Below are positions 63,912-64,000 of a stretch of DNA of 64,000 nt, piece by piece. Every line of letters starts with the position of its first letter. Positions within the stretch are counted from its first letter, which is position 1. Location: contig NC_046683.1 of assembly GCF_009870125.1 (NCBI RefSeq), positions 47,569,869-47,633,868 on the forward strand. The letters are read 5' to 3'. The notes below the pieces were generated by a model that made no database searches, was not told the DNA's origin, and saw only the letters and a list, made by a program, of their open reading frames with translations. This DNA is from Drosophila pseudoobscura (Eukaryota > Arthropoda > Insecta > Diptera > Drosophilidae). A program made the translations under genes and the position numbers.

Positions 63912-64000
63912 CTAAAGTCCCCCCGTGATGTGCTCCTGCGAGATGCTGCTGCAGAGGTCCTGCGCCGAGGATAATGTCACGGTCTGAACGGGCTCTGCGT
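63912..64000 (-). CDS. 3' end of an unidentified minus-strand gene (partial)
   Basis: From the window edge the minus strand reads AEPVQTVTLSSAQDLCSSIS, then QEHITGGL and a TAG stop (63914-63912). Codon use is strongly coding-like (CTC, CAG, GAG, ATC, GTG rich) and sharply unlike the adjacent AT-rich 3' flank, and a poly(A) signal follows at a sensible distance. Only 28 residues are visible, too few to name a family. A chance open frame of this length is possible, so confidence is moderate. Confidence 0.5.
   Translation of the reverse strand, partial: AEPVQTVTLSSAQDLCSSISQEHITGGL

Overview
This is animal nuclear DNA, almost certainly from a Drosophila. The coding genes are split by short introns (about 50-75 bp) with GT/AG borders, the proteins read as fly orthologues (HBS1, dre4/Spt16, Aprt, Tmhs), and promoters carry the fly DRE (TATCGATA) and Motif-1 (GGTCACACT) elements. 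The density of CAG/CAA glutamine tracts and imperfect hexamer repeats (for example GACTCG, CCAGTC and GTACGA units) is more typical of obscura-group flies than of D. melanogaster. That species guess is an inference. The gene set suggests the region equivalent to D. melanogaster 3L around 62A-B (Muller element D).

Layout. 1-1700: 5' two thirds of HBS1 (minus), a ribosome-rescue GTPase. 1.7-3.7 kb: AT-rich spacer with a dispersed repeat and a decayed gene fragment resembling the start of the TRF2 core. 3.7-7.7 kb: a TMEM134-family membrane protein gene (plus) with a long 3' UTR. 8.1-9.7 kb: an acidic, coiled-coil, uncharacterised protein gene (plus), convergent with dre4. 9.9-14.5 kb: dre4 (minus, nine coding exons, 1126 aa), the FACT subunit Spt16. 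14,665-15,471: an 807-bp hAT transposon with a perfect 8-bp target duplication, inserted in the dre4 promoter/5' UTR. 16.3-20.5 kb: Golgi carbohydrate sulfotransferase gene (minus, eight coding exons). 22.9-23.6 kb: Aprt (minus). 28.9-30.1 kb: Tmhs, an LHFPL tetraspan (plus). 33.4-39.3 kb or further: a CD36/SCARB class B scavenger receptor (minus) whose first coding exon was not placed with certainty. 41.9-42.2 kb: an orphan glutamine-rich exon candidate. 42.3-63.7 kb: a long, apparently non-coding expanse full of simple repeats and AT-rich, homeodomain-site-like blocks. 63.9-64.0 kb: the 3' end of an unidentified minus-strand gene.

The genes form no pathway; most are housekeeping (ribosome rescue, chromatin transcription, purine salvage), with tissue-specific membrane genes further right. 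The most notable observations are the hAT insertion between the dre4 DRE/Motif-1 promoter and its start codon, a pair of related repeats placed the same way upstream of HBS1 and Aprt, and the Trf2-like relic. I saw no tRNA, rRNA, CRISPR or viral sequence. Exon borders were deduced by eye from reading-frame continuity and splice-site consensus; every listed multi-exon CDS closes in frame.
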